A DNA stretch of 64,000 nucleotides, from positions 402,949 to 466,948 of the forward strand of contig JAHBYU010000002.1 of the NCBI GenBank assembly GCA_019635775.1, given 5' to 3'. This DNA is from Rhizobiaceae bacterium. Lineage in GTDB: Bacteria; Pseudomonadota; Alphaproteobacteria; Rhizobiales; Rhizobiaceae. This document shows, piece by piece, positions 27,975 through 36,930 of the stretch (its first letter is position 1; each line of letters begins with the position of its first letter). The notes beneath the pieces were generated by a model. That model ran no database searches and was not told where the DNA came from. It saw only the letters and a program-made list of their open reading frames with translations. The position numbers and the translations under genes are program-made.

Positions 27975-28541
27975 TCAGGCCTTTGCAATCAGGCGCATTG
28001 GCGCACCATCATGCGCAAGCGTGCCGTTGTCATGCACGTCAACCATGAACAGCCGGTCGCGTTTGATCTTGAAAGGTGGTGCACCCACGAAATTCCACCC
28101 CGTGGCGCGCGCCAAAATGGCCCGCATCACCCCGATATGAGAGACGACAATGGCCGTGCCCTTGACGCTTGATATCCAAGGACGCAGCCGCTGCCAGACA
28201 AGCTGCGGCGTCTCGCCGCCCGGCGGTTGAAAATTCCATCCCCATTCCTCGATGTGGCGATAGCCTGAACCGGGCTGTGCGAGCAAGTCCACGCCACGCT
28301 GCCCTTCCCAGTCGCCCCAATCCATTTCGACCAGTTCGGGTGCGATGACTGGATCGCGTTGACCCAGAAGCCGCGCCGTTTCGATCGCACGGATCAGCGG
28401 GCTCGACAAAAGGGCAGCATTAACAAGGTCTGGAGGAAGCTGAAGCTGCGAAAGGTGATTGCGCGCCTGATCGTCCAGCGGTTCGTCTGTCCGACCCTGT
28501 ATGCGGCCAGCACGGTTCCACGCGGTGTGGCCGTGGCGCAA
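27975..28541 (-). CDS. Histidine phosphatase family protein
   Basis: A phosphoglycerate-mutase-like phosphatase with the catalytic RHG motif at the extreme N terminus (LRHGHTAWN). Other family elements are SPLIRAIETARLLG, WGDWEG and VVSHIGVMRAILA, which contains the second catalytic His. The first codon that initiates conventionally is TTG at 28541, which removes most of the first strand. The in-frame residues upstream (ITARLALL) look like that strand, so translation may begin at a rarer codon (ATT 28562 or CTG 28565). In a glycosyltransferase operon it may act on a sugar phosphate; the related alpha-ribazole phosphatase role is an alternative. Confidence 0.82.
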   Translation of the reverse strand: MRHGHTAWNRAGRIQGRTDEPLDDQARNHLSQLQLPPDLVNAALLSSPLIRAIETARLLGQRDPVIAPELVEMDWGDWEGQRGVDLLAQPGSGYRHIEEWGWNFQPPGGETPQLVWQRLRPWISSVKGTAIVVSHIGVMRAILARATGWNFVGAPPFKIKRDRLFMVDVHDNGTLAHDGAPMRLIAKA

Positions 28542-28561
28542 GAGCGCGAGGCGGGCGGTAA

Positions 28562-29653
28562 TCAGAGGGCCGTTCCCTGCATCAGCGGAGAAAGTCCGGC
28601 TGCGAGGGTTACGCGGGCTGCCGAAAGAAGATGGTCCGCCGCCACCTGCGCGCGCCCGTTTCGCGCGAGCGCAGAACGTGCTCCTGCATCGCCGATCAGC
28701 TCGTCTATCGCTTGGGCATATGCTGCCGGATCGCCTGGAGGCACAAGTCTGCCACCGCTGCGCACGACATCCCTGACCCCAGTCCTGTCTTCAGCCAGAA
28801 CAGGGCAGCCTTCCGCCTGCGCCTCAAGATAGATCATGCCGAAAGCTTCGCCGATGCCTGGCCAAACGAGCAGGTCCGAATGGCGCAAGGCTGCTGCCAC
28901 ACCATCCTGATCGCGGGCGCCGTCGAACGACACCTGGTCCCCGAACCTTAAGAACAACCGCTCTACCTCCGCCCGCGCAGCACCGTCACCGATAATGGTC
29001 AGCGACCAGTTTTTCGATCTCACAAAGGCCAATGCTGAAGCAAGCGCCTTGTAGCTGGCAAGTTTATCGCCCGCGCGAAACATAGCACAGGCAAGTAACC
29101 GAATGGTATCAGAAGACGAACGGGAGGGCACGGGCGGCAAGGTGTCCATTTGCAGGAAAGGCCGCAGGCGCATGATCTGCTGGCCTGCAACCCGGTCGCG
29201 CTCCAGCGCTTCGCGATCGTATTCGGTCAGGTAGAAGATGACGGCCGCCGTATCGCAGGCAATCTCCGCCGCCTTCGCAAAACTGGCATAGGGTCCGATG
29301 AGGCGGCTGGATGCACGGGTTCCTTCCACGAGGGCGTAGGGAATACCCCAATGCCGCGCAAGGCGGGGGCCAAGGAGGTCGGGCGCCTTGTAATAACTGT
29401 GGTAAGTCAGCCAGAGGCTCGGGCTTGGGCCAGACGCCAGACGCTGAAATTCTTCCTCGGCCGCGGTGAAGATGCGGTTCTGCACAAGCATGTCGCCAAT
29501 GCCGTCGCGGCTGCGCAGCCTGCTTGCGACATAAACCTCTCCAAGGCCTGCTTCATCCAGTGCGGCTATCAACCCGCGCGCCATCGTGCGGTCACCCGAT
29601 GGAACCGGATCGTCCGGTGGTTTCATCGGTGCATAGAAGGCAACACTGTTCAT
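28562..29653 (-). CDS. Glycosyltransferase family 4 (a)
   Basis: A 363-residue GT-B enzyme with a GT4-type C-terminal donor site: DGARDQDGVAAALRHSDLLVWPGIGEAFGMIYLEAQAEGCPVLA, with the EAFGMIYLEA motif in place of the common E-x7-E. The N-terminal part (KPPDDPVPSGDRTMARGLIAALDEA) has the acceptor-binding GDR loop. It would use an activated hexose. The start ATG overlaps the stop of the next upstream gene (ATGA), showing tight coupling in the operon. The exact sugar and acceptor are not deducible. Confidence 0.88.
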   Translation of the reverse strand: MNSVAFYAPMKPPDDPVPSGDRTMARGLIAALDEAGLGEVYVASRLRSRDGIGDMLVQNRIFTAAEEEFQRLASGPSPSLWLTYHSYYKAPDLLGPRLARHWGIPYALVEGTRASSRLIGPYASFAKAAEIACDTAAVIFYLTEYDREALERDRVAGQQIMRLRPFLQMDTLPPVPSRSSSDTIRLLACAMFRAGDKLASYKALASALAFVRSKNWSLTIIGDGAARAEVERLFLRFGDQVSFDGARDQDGVAAALRHSDLLVWPGIGEAFGMIYLEAQAEGCPVLAEDRTGVRDVVRSGGRLVPPGDPAAYAQAIDELIGDAGARSALARNGRAQVAADHLLSAARVTLAAGLSPLMQGTAL

Positions 29654-30900
29654 CGGTCGTTCAAGGCAGCGTTCAGGCGGGCGGAAAGGATATCAAGTCC
29701 GTTGTCCATTCCGAACTTTTCCACCAGCCGTTCGCGGGCAGCAACTGCCATTCGAGCACGGCCGCCTGGATCGCCGATCATGCCTGCCAGCGCGGCAGCA
29801 AGCGCTTCAGGGTCGTCGGGCGGAACAAGCACGCCCTGCGTGCCATCCTCGATGAATTCTGGAATGGAGGACACGTTGGTGGAAAGGATCGGCAGTTCCT
29901 GGCTTGCAGCTTCCATCAGCACGTTCGGCAAGCCGTCCCGGTCGCCGTCGCTGGCTATGCGTGAAGGCAGCACGAATATGTCCGCCTCGCGCAATGCGGC
30001 GATGACCTCGTCCTGCGCGCGCGAGCCACGGCATTCGACGCGCTCTGCCAATCCGAGGCTCTTTGCGCGCGCTCTGAGTTTCTGCGAGAGATCACCCCCG
30101 CCGATATGGATGAAGCGCCAGTTCATCTCGGCGGGCAACTTCGCCAGGGCATCCAGCAGGAGATCGTAGCCCTTCTTCTCCACGAGACGTCCGACAGAAA
30201 CGATCCTTACTGGTTCTGCCGAACCATCACGGGCATGCCTTGCCGGTGGTGGAGGAGGGAAACGCGACAGATCGAGCCCGTGATAAACCAGATCCAGCCT
30301 GTCTGGATGCGCCGACAGGCTGCGCAGATGCTCTGCCCCCAGCGCGGTGCAGGTGACTCCGAAATCGGCGCGCGCGAGCTTGTCGCGTTTTTCCCATTCG
30401 GGCGATTTCCAGATGTCCTTGGCGTGGGCGGAAAATCCCCACGGCACACCACGCATGACGCTTGCATAGAGCGCCACCGACGACGGCGTATGCATGAAAT
30501 GGGCGTAGACAAACCGCAGGTCGGGCGAGGCTTCGCGGGCAAGCACGGCTGCCTGTCCAAAGCGCCTGATCCGGTTTGGCGTGGGATCGCGAAGCAGATG
30601 CTTCAGCCATAGTTTCAGGGCGGCGGAAAAACCTCCAAGCCGCACGGCGTGTAATAGACCTTTCAGAACACGCACGGGCTCCTGATAGAGATATTCGGGC
30701 AGGTAGTTCACCCGGGCCTTCAGCGCATCGTGGAGAGCATGGCGCTTTCTGTCCGTCGGATGGCGCATTGACCAGACCTCGAAAGCTTGTCCCCGGCCTT
30801 CGAGCGCGACGAGTTCCTGTGCGATAAATGTCTCGGAAAGCCGTGGCCAGCCCTTCAGGACGACCGCCAGCCGTCCGGCGGGCGACTGGCTTCGGGTCAT
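29650..30900 (-). CDS. Glycosyltransferase family 4 (b)
   Basis: A 416-residue GT4 enzyme. The donor-binding half shows VRIVSVGRLVEKKGYDLLLDAL, a frequent GT4 signature, then FVLPSRIASDGDRDGLPNVLMEAASQELPILSTN with the catalytic E-x7-E region, and a final REEKFG-like helix (REERLVEKFGM region). The N-terminal part resembles colanic-acid-type transferases (SETFIAQELVALEGRGQAFEVWSMR), which suggests an exopolysaccharide acceptor. Overlaps by 4 bp at both ends with its operon neighbours. Confidence 0.9.
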   Translation of the reverse strand: MTRSQSPAGRLAVVLKGWPRLSETFIAQELVALEGRGQAFEVWSMRHPTDRKRHALHDALKARVNYLPEYLYQEPVRVLKGLLHAVRLGGFSAALKLWLKHLLRDPTPNRIRRFGQAAVLAREASPDLRFVYAHFMHTPSSVALYASVMRGVPWGFSAHAKDIWKSPEWEKRDKLARADFGVTCTALGAEHLRSLSAHPDRLDLVYHGLDLSRFPPPPPARHARDGSAEPVRIVSVGRLVEKKGYDLLLDALAKLPAEMNWRFIHIGGGDLSQKLRARAKSLGLAERVECRGSRAQDEVIAALREADIFVLPSRIASDGDRDGLPNVLMEAASQELPILSTNVSSIPEFIEDGTQGVLVPPDDPEALAAALAGMIGDPGGRARMAVAARERLVEKFGMDNGLDILSARLNAALNDR

Positions 30901-32102
30901 GTTTTTGCAGGTACGTTGATAAGCGATCTCGTCAGCGCGATGATCTTGTCCAGCCCGTCCATGAACCCTGCGGGCGCTTTCCCCGATGGCGGATTTTGCA
31001 AGGGAAGCTCCCGGATGGCTCTTGCCATGACTTCCGGTCCTTCGCCATCGCGCTTGCGGTCCAGCATGCGGATCAGCCCGAGTTCCTCGGCAACGGAGGC
31101 TCTGATATGCTGCTCCATCCTCGGGACCGTGCGCGGAGCGATAACGGCGCGGCAGTCGAAGGAGAGAATCTCGCAGAAAGTGTTGTAGCCGCCCATGGCG
31201 ACGACCCCGAGAGCATTCTGCATCAGTCCTTCGATGCGCGAGTCGAAGCCGACAGCAGTGACGCGCGGCGCCAGAGCTTCGACGCGCTGGTCGAAGGCGG
31301 CGCGGCGTTCGCCGTTGAGGAACGGGCCGTAGACGATGAGCGCATCAGGCTGCAGCGTCGGATCGTTCTCGTAAGCGCGCAGCGTCCAGTCCACCAGCGC
31401 CTCGCCATCGCCGCCGCCGCCGGGCGTCACAAGGACATACGGTTTGTCGGGCAGGGCGGCTGGGGTGTCATGCGGTACGACACGGCGCAGATAGCCGGTG
31501 TAGTGCATCCGACTCTTGAAGTCGTCGGAAAGTCCAAGACTCTGAAGCGGATTATAGATGCTCTGGTCGCCATAGACCCAGAACTGGTCGTAGAATTTGT
31601 CTGCCACTTCGAGCGCACCCTTGCGTTCCCACTCCTGGGTGAGAGCTTCCGGGGAGTCGAGGATATCGCGTATGCCCAGAACGATTTTTGCGCGCCCCAT
31701 TTCCTTCAGGATTTCGAGCGTCGTTGTCAGTTCTCCACGAAAGCCAGCCGGCTCCTTGTCGACGATGACAAGATCCGGATTGAACGTGACGGCAGCCGCG
31801 AGGATGACGCTGGCGCGCAACGCAGTCGTCTGCTCGATGTCCATGTTGAGCGATTCCGAGACGTAGTCCGCCTCGACCGTCTTGACGACGCCCGGCATTC
31901 GAATGTGATCGACGCCTGGCGGAAACGTGAAACGCCCAGCAACCGGAGATCCTGTCAGGATCAGCGCGGAAGACCCTTCCAGTGAGGTGACGAGCGCCTC
32001 TGCAATGGCGCGCGAGCGTCGCAAATGCCCCAGCCCGAACGTATCATGACTGTAAAGCAAAATGTGCGGTGCGCGATTAACCTGCTGGACTCCGTCACGC
32101 AT
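30897..32102 (-). CDS. GT-B glycosyltransferase, GT28/MurG-like, first gene of leftward operon
   Basis: A GT-B enzyme of about 401 residues. It begins MRDGVQQVNRAPHILLYSHDTFGLGHLRRSRAIAEAL, where FGLGHLRRS is the acceptor loop shared with MurG-like proteins. The second half has VTPGGGGDGEALVDW and a VVAMGGYNTFCEILSFDCRAVIAPR donor-site segment. I chose the ATG at 32102; an upstream start at 32168 would add an untypical basic segment. It is paralogous in layout to the 26827-27972 protein. It leads a six-gene operon whose members overlap or nearly touch. Confidence 0.82.
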   Translation of the reverse strand: MRDGVQQVNRAPHILLYSHDTFGLGHLRRSRAIAEALVTSLEGSSALILTGSPVAGRFTFPPGVDHIRMPGVVKTVEADYVSESLNMDIEQTTALRASVILAAAVTFNPDLVIVDKEPAGFRGELTTTLEILKEMGRAKIVLGIRDILDSPEALTQEWERKGALEVADKFYDQFWVYGDQSIYNPLQSLGLSDDFKSRMHYTGYLRRVVPHDTPAALPDKPYVLVTPGGGGDGEALVDWTLRAYENDPTLQPDALIVYGPFLNGERRAAFDQRVEALAPRVTAVGFDSRIEGLMQNALGVVAMGGYNTFCEILSFDCRAVIAPRTVPRMEQHIRASVAEELGLIRMLDRKRDGEGPEVMARAIRELPLQNPPSGKAPAGFMDGLDKIIALTRSLINVPAKT

Positions 32103-32327
32103 GCATTGGGTTCCGTCTCGTATCGACTTGCCGCGCAACCAGAATGGAGCTCCCCGGGCCGTGTACAATTAGACGCCAAGAGGCATTTTGTGAATAGCTT
32201 CGGGCGAATTGCAGCGTCCAAACGGCGCGCTCGATAGGTCTTTCACTAAGGCGGCCAAGGCCTTAAATGACGTTGCGGTTCGTTTGGGTCAATTGAATCC
32301 AGAATTTTTCGTTGCAGGCAGGCACCT

Positions 32328-33137
32328 ATGGCCAAAGTCGATACCCGGCGTGTCGAGATGTCGGGGCGAACCCCTCAGGAGCATCAGGATATCGTTCGTG
32401 CCCTCGAGACAGACCCCAGAGGCACCGGAACTGTCCGGCTGGACTTCGAGCGCGGCGGTTTTGATGGCTGGAGCGTACGGCGGCTTGCACGGGAATATTC
32501 GGCCATTATCCAGGGCGATATCGTGCGAACGGGACAGAAGGCCTGCCGGTTCGAAATCAGACCTGGGGACTATGTGTCGCAGGGGCTTCGGGCTGAATTG
32601 CGCGACTGGTACAACGCGCCTTTCGATGCCGATACCTGGTACGGGTTCTCAACTTTCCTGCCGGAGGATTTCTCGCCTCCGGCCGGGGTTGGCGTCGTTC
32701 TCGCGCAATGGCATGACCAGGCCGAACTGGGCGACCCGGCCGGCAAGCCGCCTCTTGCAATACGCTATCTCGACGGAACCCTGCGATTCACCGGCGCGTT
32801 CGCCGAAGTCGCGTCACACGATCCCGACCGTCGCTACACATTCCACGAGATACCCGATGTTGCCCTTGGACGATGGCTTGATTTTGTCTTTCGCATTTAT
32901 TGGTCGAGATCGGGCGCGTCGAGCATCGACGCATTTCTCGACGGCAGGAGCATTTTCCAGTTCAGGGGTCCGCTGGGCTACCGCAACCAGATAAAGGGCC
33001 CTTATTTCAAGCTTGGGGTCTATGCGAGCGGCGATATTGACGGGCCGTTGGTCGTCTATCACGACAATTACAGCCGTGCCGGGAGTTTCGGTGAGGTTGA
33101 TCCATCTGTTGAACACAGACCGGTCGAGCCGAGATGA
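32328..33137 (+). CDS. Polysaccharide lyase-like protein (heparin-lyase fold)
   Basis: The 269-residue protein matches the Polysacc_lyase (heparin lyase I-like) pattern: LDFERGGFDGW at the first strand, a RFEIRPGDYV segment, WYGFSTFLPEDF, VVLAQWHDQ and FKLGVYASGDIDGPLVVYHDNY. This is a beta-jelly-roll that cleaves acidic polysaccharides by beta-elimination, or only binds them. There is no signal peptide, which is unusual for a lyase, so it may act in the cytoplasm or leave by another route. Its stop overlaps the FkbM-type gene by 4 bp. It is divergent from the glycosyltransferase operon across about 225 bp. Confidence 0.8.
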   Translation: MAKVDTRRVEMSGRTPQEHQDIVRALETDPRGTGTVRLDFERGGFDGWSVRRLAREYSAIIQGDIVRTGQKACRFEIRPGDYVSQGLRAELRDWYNAPFDADTWYGFSTFLPEDFSPPAGVGVVLAQWHDQAELGDPAGKPPLAIRYLDGTLRFTGAFAEVASHDPDRRYTFHEIPDVALGRWLDFVFRIYWSRSGASSIDAFLDGRSIFQFRGPLGYRNQIKGPYFKLGVYASGDIDGPLVVYHDNYSRAGSFGEVDPSVEHRPVEPR

Positions 33138-34387
33138 GCAGGACGCTCGCCATCATATCGCCGCGAGGCGGCAAAGGCGTAATCCCCGCAGCGAAGGGCG
33201 GTTTCGAGGCAGTTCATGTGCTCGCGCTGGATATCGACGCCGCCAGCGCCGAATTGGCATGGAGGAGGGCGGTGGAACTGGCCGGGGAGGCTCACTGCGA
33301 GTGGGTCGTCATGCCTGGGCCGGGAGAACTGCTTGCACAGGATGCGCTTGAGCTTGTCGAACCTGCGCTCGGGGCATACGACGCGATTTTCGGCGCCGGA
33401 CATGTCGCGGGTAGCGACGATGCTGTGTCGCGGCTAACGCGCCTTGCTTTCGATGAGGCACACAGCTTGCCGCACGCGCTCCTCAACTGGTGGATGCCGA
33501 AGACGCATATCATTCGAACGGAAACAGCCGCGGGAATTCTGGCAGGGATGGCCGGTGTGACCGAACGAAACTGGCCGCTCGATTATCTTTTTGAGATTTG
33601 GCAAGGCGCCCGATGCCTCAAATCGGCGCAGCCCTTCCTGGAACTCGACGCTGATCCCATTCCACTGGATGTCGAGGGCAGGGAGCATGTCCTGGGTCGG
33701 CTGATGGACCAGCCGGTGTTCCTGCCAATCGTGCACGGCGATTCCGTCTACCATCTGCCCTATACCGGCCGGAATGCTGGCATCGAGCGCGAGCAATCAC
33801 GCGGCTTGTTCTTCGAGGCGATGGAACTGGAGGAATTGCGCAAGGTCGTGAGGCCGGGTGCACATGTCGTGGATGTCGGGGCGAATACAGGAAACCATAC
33901 GGTCTTTTTCGCGGGACCTATGAAGGCGTCTTCGGTCACCCCCTTTGAGCCCCTGCCGGCAGCCGCGCAGGCGCTGCGAAGCGCAGTGGAACGTAACGGG
34001 CTCGCCAATGTGGACCTGTCGTTCATCGGCGTTGGCGTGTCCGACGTGGACGGCCGGGCGAAACTGGTGTTTTCGGGGCGAGGCGGGCTGGGTGCGACAA
34101 GCCTTGTGCCCGACCCTTCGGGCGAAATCAGTGTTGCCTCGCTCGATTCGATGGTATCGGGGCACGTGGACCTGCTCAAGATCGATGTCGAAGGGATGGA
34201 AATGAGCGTTCTGGCAGGCTCTAGGCTGCTGATTGAGCGTTGTAGTCCCCTGATATTCATCGAGGTTGCCAATCGCAACACACCCTTCCTGAGCCGGTGG
34301 TTGAAGGATGCCGGCTACCGCGTGATGCGCATCTTCACAGACAAGGGCCATGCCAACTATCTTCTGGCACCGGGGTCGACAGGCTGA
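33134..34387 (+). CDS. FkbM family methyltransferase with N-terminal extension
   Basis: The C-terminal half (about residues 230-410) is an FkbM SAM-dependent O-methyltransferase: [22 protein letters not shown] for SAM binding, [11 protein letters not shown], and [17 protein letters not shown], the family hallmark. FkbM enzymes often methylate sugars of glycans or glycolipids. The first 220 residues are not FkbM. They contain [22 protein letters not shown] and an [13 protein letters not shown] segment that recalls a degraded GT-A (GT2-like) fold; that is a guess. The gene overlaps the lyase before it and, by one base, the epimerase after it. Confidence 0.85.
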   Translation: MSRTLAIISPRGGKGVIPAAKGGFEAVHVLALDIDAASAELAWRRAVELAGEAHCEWVVMPGPGELLAQDALELVEPALGAYDAIFGAGHVAGSDDAVSRLTRLAFDEAHSLPHALLNWWMPKTHIIRTETAAGILAGMAGVTERNWPLDYLFEIWQGARCLKSAQPFLELDADPIPLDVEGREHVLGRLMDQPVFLPIVHGDSVYHLPYTGRNAGIEREQSRGLFFEAMELEELRKVVRPGAHVVDVGANTGNHTVFFAGPMKASSVTPFEPLPAAAQALRSAVERNGLANVDLSFIGVGVSDVDGRAKLVFSGRGGLGATSLVPDPSGEISVASLDSMVSGHVDLLKIDVEGMEMSVLAGSRLLIERCSPLIFIEVANRNTPFLSRWLKDAGYRVMRIFTDKGHANYLLAPGSTG

Positions 34388-35409
34388 TGCGTTTCCTTGT
34401 TACAGGCACGGCCGGCTTCATCGGCTTTCATCTCGCGCGGCGATTGCTTGAAGACGGTCACGACGTGGTCGGCTATGATGGCATGACCCCATATTACGAC
34501 GTGCAGTTGAAGCGTCGCCGTCATGAACTGCTTGGGTCATATCCGGGTTTCGCTGCCGTTGAAGCGATGCTTGAAGACGTTTCGGCGCTAACCAGGGCTG
34601 CCGGGCATGCGAGGCCGGATGTGATCGTCCATCTCGCGGCTCAGGCTGGGGTGCGCTACAGTCTGGAGCAGCCGCATTCCTATTCGAATTCCAATCTGCT
34701 GGGCATGCTGAATGTGCTCGAACTCTGTCGGGCCGTGAAGCCCGCTCATTTCCTGTTTGCGTCGACAAGCTCGGTCTACGGTATGTCGGATAAGCCGGAA
34801 TTCGTGGAGACCGATACGACCGACCGGCCGGTTTCACTGTATGCGGCGTCCAAGAAGTCGGGAGAGGTGATGGCGCATTCCTACGCGCATCTCTTCGGCA
34901 TACCGACGACGGTCTGCCGTTTCTTCACTGTCTACGGACCCTACGGCCGGCCGGACATGTCGCTCTACAAGTTTGTGCGCGCGATAGTCGAAGGCAGGCC
35001 AATCGATGTCTTCGGCAACGGCGTCCACGAACGCGATTTTACCTATGTGGGCGATCTGGTTGAGGGGGTGACTCGGCTGGTTGCCTGCGTTCCGCAGACA
35101 GGTTCGCCTGTTCGAGCGTCGGATGTGACGGATACGCTGTCGGCTGTAGCACCCTATCGCGAGGTCAACATCGCGGGTGGCCGGACAGTCGGACTGATGC
35201 GATACATCGAGACGATCGAGGAAATTCTCGGCAAGAAGGCGATCCTCAACATGCTGCCTATGCAGCAGGGCGACGTCCTTCGGACCGCAGGCTCGCCCGC
35301 CCTGCTTCACGCATTGACCGGATATCGACCCGACACCGACATCGCGACGGGCCTGAGGCGGTTCATCGACTGGTATCTCGACGAAGCCCAAGCTACGGAC
35401 AAGGGATGA
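34387..35409 (+). CDS. NAD-dependent UDP-uronate 4-epimerase
   Basis: An extended SDR epimerase of 340 residues. The start at 34387 overlaps the previous stop (TGATG) and gives the expected [21 protein letters not shown] Rossmann start. Other signatures are [31 protein letters not shown], the catalytic Ser in STSSVYG, Tyr-x3-Lys in [21 protein letters not shown] and [13 protein letters not shown]. These are closest to UDP-glucuronate 4-epimerases (LpsL/CapI type), which make UDP-galacturonate. The adjoining dehydrogenase is of the type that oxidises UDP-HexNAc, so a UDP-HexNAcA substrate is also possible. Confidence 0.88.
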   Translation: MRFLVTGTAGFIGFHLARRLLEDGHDVVGYDGMTPYYDVQLKRRRHELLGSYPGFAAVEAMLEDVSALTRAAGHARPDVIVHLAAQAGVRYSLEQPHSYSNSNLLGMLNVLELCRAVKPAHFLFASTSSVYGMSDKPEFVETDTTDRPVSLYAASKKSGEVMAHSYAHLFGIPTTVCRFFTVYGPYGRPDMSLYKFVRAIVEGRPIDVFGNGVHERDFTYVGDLVEGVTRLVACVPQTGSPVRASDVTDTLSAVAPYREVNIAGGRTVGLMRYIETIEEILGKKAILNMLPMQQGDVLRTAGSPALLHALTGYRPDTDIATGLRRFIDWYLDEAQATDKG

Positions 35410-36683
35410 ACCTCGACGACAAGAAGATCGCCGTAATCGGGCTTGGCTATGTCGGCCTGCCACTGGCTATGGAATTTGCCAAAAGCAGGCCCGTGGTCGG
35501 CTTCGATATCCGGCGCGCAAGAATTGACGAATTGCTCTCCGGCAGGGATTCGACTCTGGAAGTAGACGAGAATGCTCTGAAGGACGGCAGGCAGATCGAA
35601 TTCACGGATGATCCGGCTGCGCTGGCGCAATGCGGCATATTCCTGGTTACCGTGCCGACACCGATAGACAGGGCTAATCGGCCTGATCTGGGACCTTTGA
35701 TCCGGGCGACGGAAACGGTCGGCAAGGCGCTTGGTAAGGGAGACGTCGTCATCTACGAGTCGACGGTCTATCCGGGCTGTACGCGCGACGTGTGCGTCCC
35801 CATCCTTGAACGTCTTTCCGGATTGAAGCTCAACGGGGACTTCCATGTAGGCTACAGCCCGGAACGGGCGAACCCAGGCGACCGCCAGCACAGGCTCGCG
35901 ACTACCGTGAAGGTGACGAGCGGTTCAACGCCCGAGGCTGCTGAAGCGATCGACGCTCTTTACCGCAATATCGTCCACGCGGGCACGCACAAAGCGAGCT
36001 CGATTGAGGTGGCGGAGGCAGCCAAGGTCATCGAGAACACCCAGCGTGACCTGAACATCGCGCTGATGAACGAGTTGGCGATCATCTTCAGGCGCTTGGA
36101 GATCGATACGCTGGAAGTTCTGGAAGCGGCACAGACGAAATGGAACTTCCTGCCCTTCCGACCGGGGTTGGTCGGCGGGCACTGCATTGGAGTCGATCCA
36201 TACTATCTGACGCATCGCGCTCAGGAAGCAGGGTACCATCCGGAGGTCATACTCGCCGGCCGTCGGATCAACGACGGGATGGGGCGCTACGTCGCCGATC
36301 AGGTCGCGCGCATGATGATGACGCGCGGCTTTCCGGTTGTTGGCAGCCGTATTCTTGTCATGGGGCTGGCTTTCAAGGAAAACTGTCCCGATATGCGCAA
36401 CTCCAAGGCCATCGACATCGTCCAGGAACTGATCCAGTTCAATGCGACGGTGGACGTGTGGGACCCCTGGGTATCGGCGGAAGCCTGCCGCGAACAGACT
36501 GGCATGGACTGTCTGCGGAGTGTTCCCGCGCACGACACCTACGATGCCGTGGTGATTGCCGTCGGTCATCGCGAGTTTGCCGACATCGGCTCTGCTGGCG
36601 TTCGCGCCTTCGGCAGGAAAGATGCCGTTCTGTACGACGTGAAAGGGATTTTCGGGAAGGACGAGTCGGACGGACGCTTGTAG
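35406..36683 (+). CDS. Nucleotide sugar dehydrogenase, TviB/WbpO-like
   Basis: This 425-residue enzyme oxidises a UDP-sugar twice, from the C6 alcohol to the acid, using NAD+. Features are [17 protein letters not shown] (NAD site), [35 protein letters not shown], the helix with [20 protein letters not shown], and the catalytic Cys260 in [12 protein letters not shown]. The combination YSPERxNPGD with GVDPYYL is typical of the UDP-HexNAc 6-dehydrogenase group (TviB, WbpO) rather than UDP-glucose dehydrogenase. With the epimerase it would supply a uronic-acid sugar nucleotide to the glycosyltransferases. 4-bp overlap with the epimerase. Confidence 0.93.
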   Translation: MNLDDKKIAVIGLGYVGLPLAMEFAKSRPVVGFDIRRARIDELLSGRDSTLEVDENALKDGRQIEFTDDPAALAQCGIFLVTVPTPIDRANRPDLGPLIRATETVGKALGKGDVVIYESTVYPGCTRDVCVPILERLSGLKLNGDFHVGYSPERANPGDRQHRLATTVKVTSGSTPEAAEAIDALYRNIVHAGTHKASSIEVAEAAKVIENTQRDLNIALMNELAIIFRRLEIDTLEVLEAAQTKWNFLPFRPGLVGGHCIGVDPYYLTHRAQEAGYHPEVILAGRRINDGMGRYVADQVARMMMTRGFPVVGSRILVMGLAFKENCPDMRNSKAIDIVQELIQFNATVDVWDPWVSAEACREQTGMDCLRSVPAHDTYDAVVIAVGHREFADIGSAGVRAFGRKDAVLYDVKGIFGKDESDGRL

Positions 36684-36930
36684 TCGACCTGCGGGAAGAT
36701 CATAATTCGATCGGCGTACGACAGTTAACCGGGCCGTGATGCCGCGGTTATTCCCGCGAGTCTGTCCTAAATTCACTCATGGACGGAGGGGTTTAACCCA
36801 GCTTGGATAACCCTCTCTATCCAGCTGTCAATTTAACAGTGCCTGAGTGGCAGGCAGTACGCACGCAGACGCCTGCCGCCATGATGCTGTTAGTCCATGC
36901 GCCACGTGCATCGGGTCCGCCGTTTCCGGC

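Noticed and set aside
36849-36877. GGCAGGC...GCCTGCC inverted repeat between convergent genes
   Set aside because: Seven-base arms with a 15-base loop and no T-run are too weak to call a terminator.
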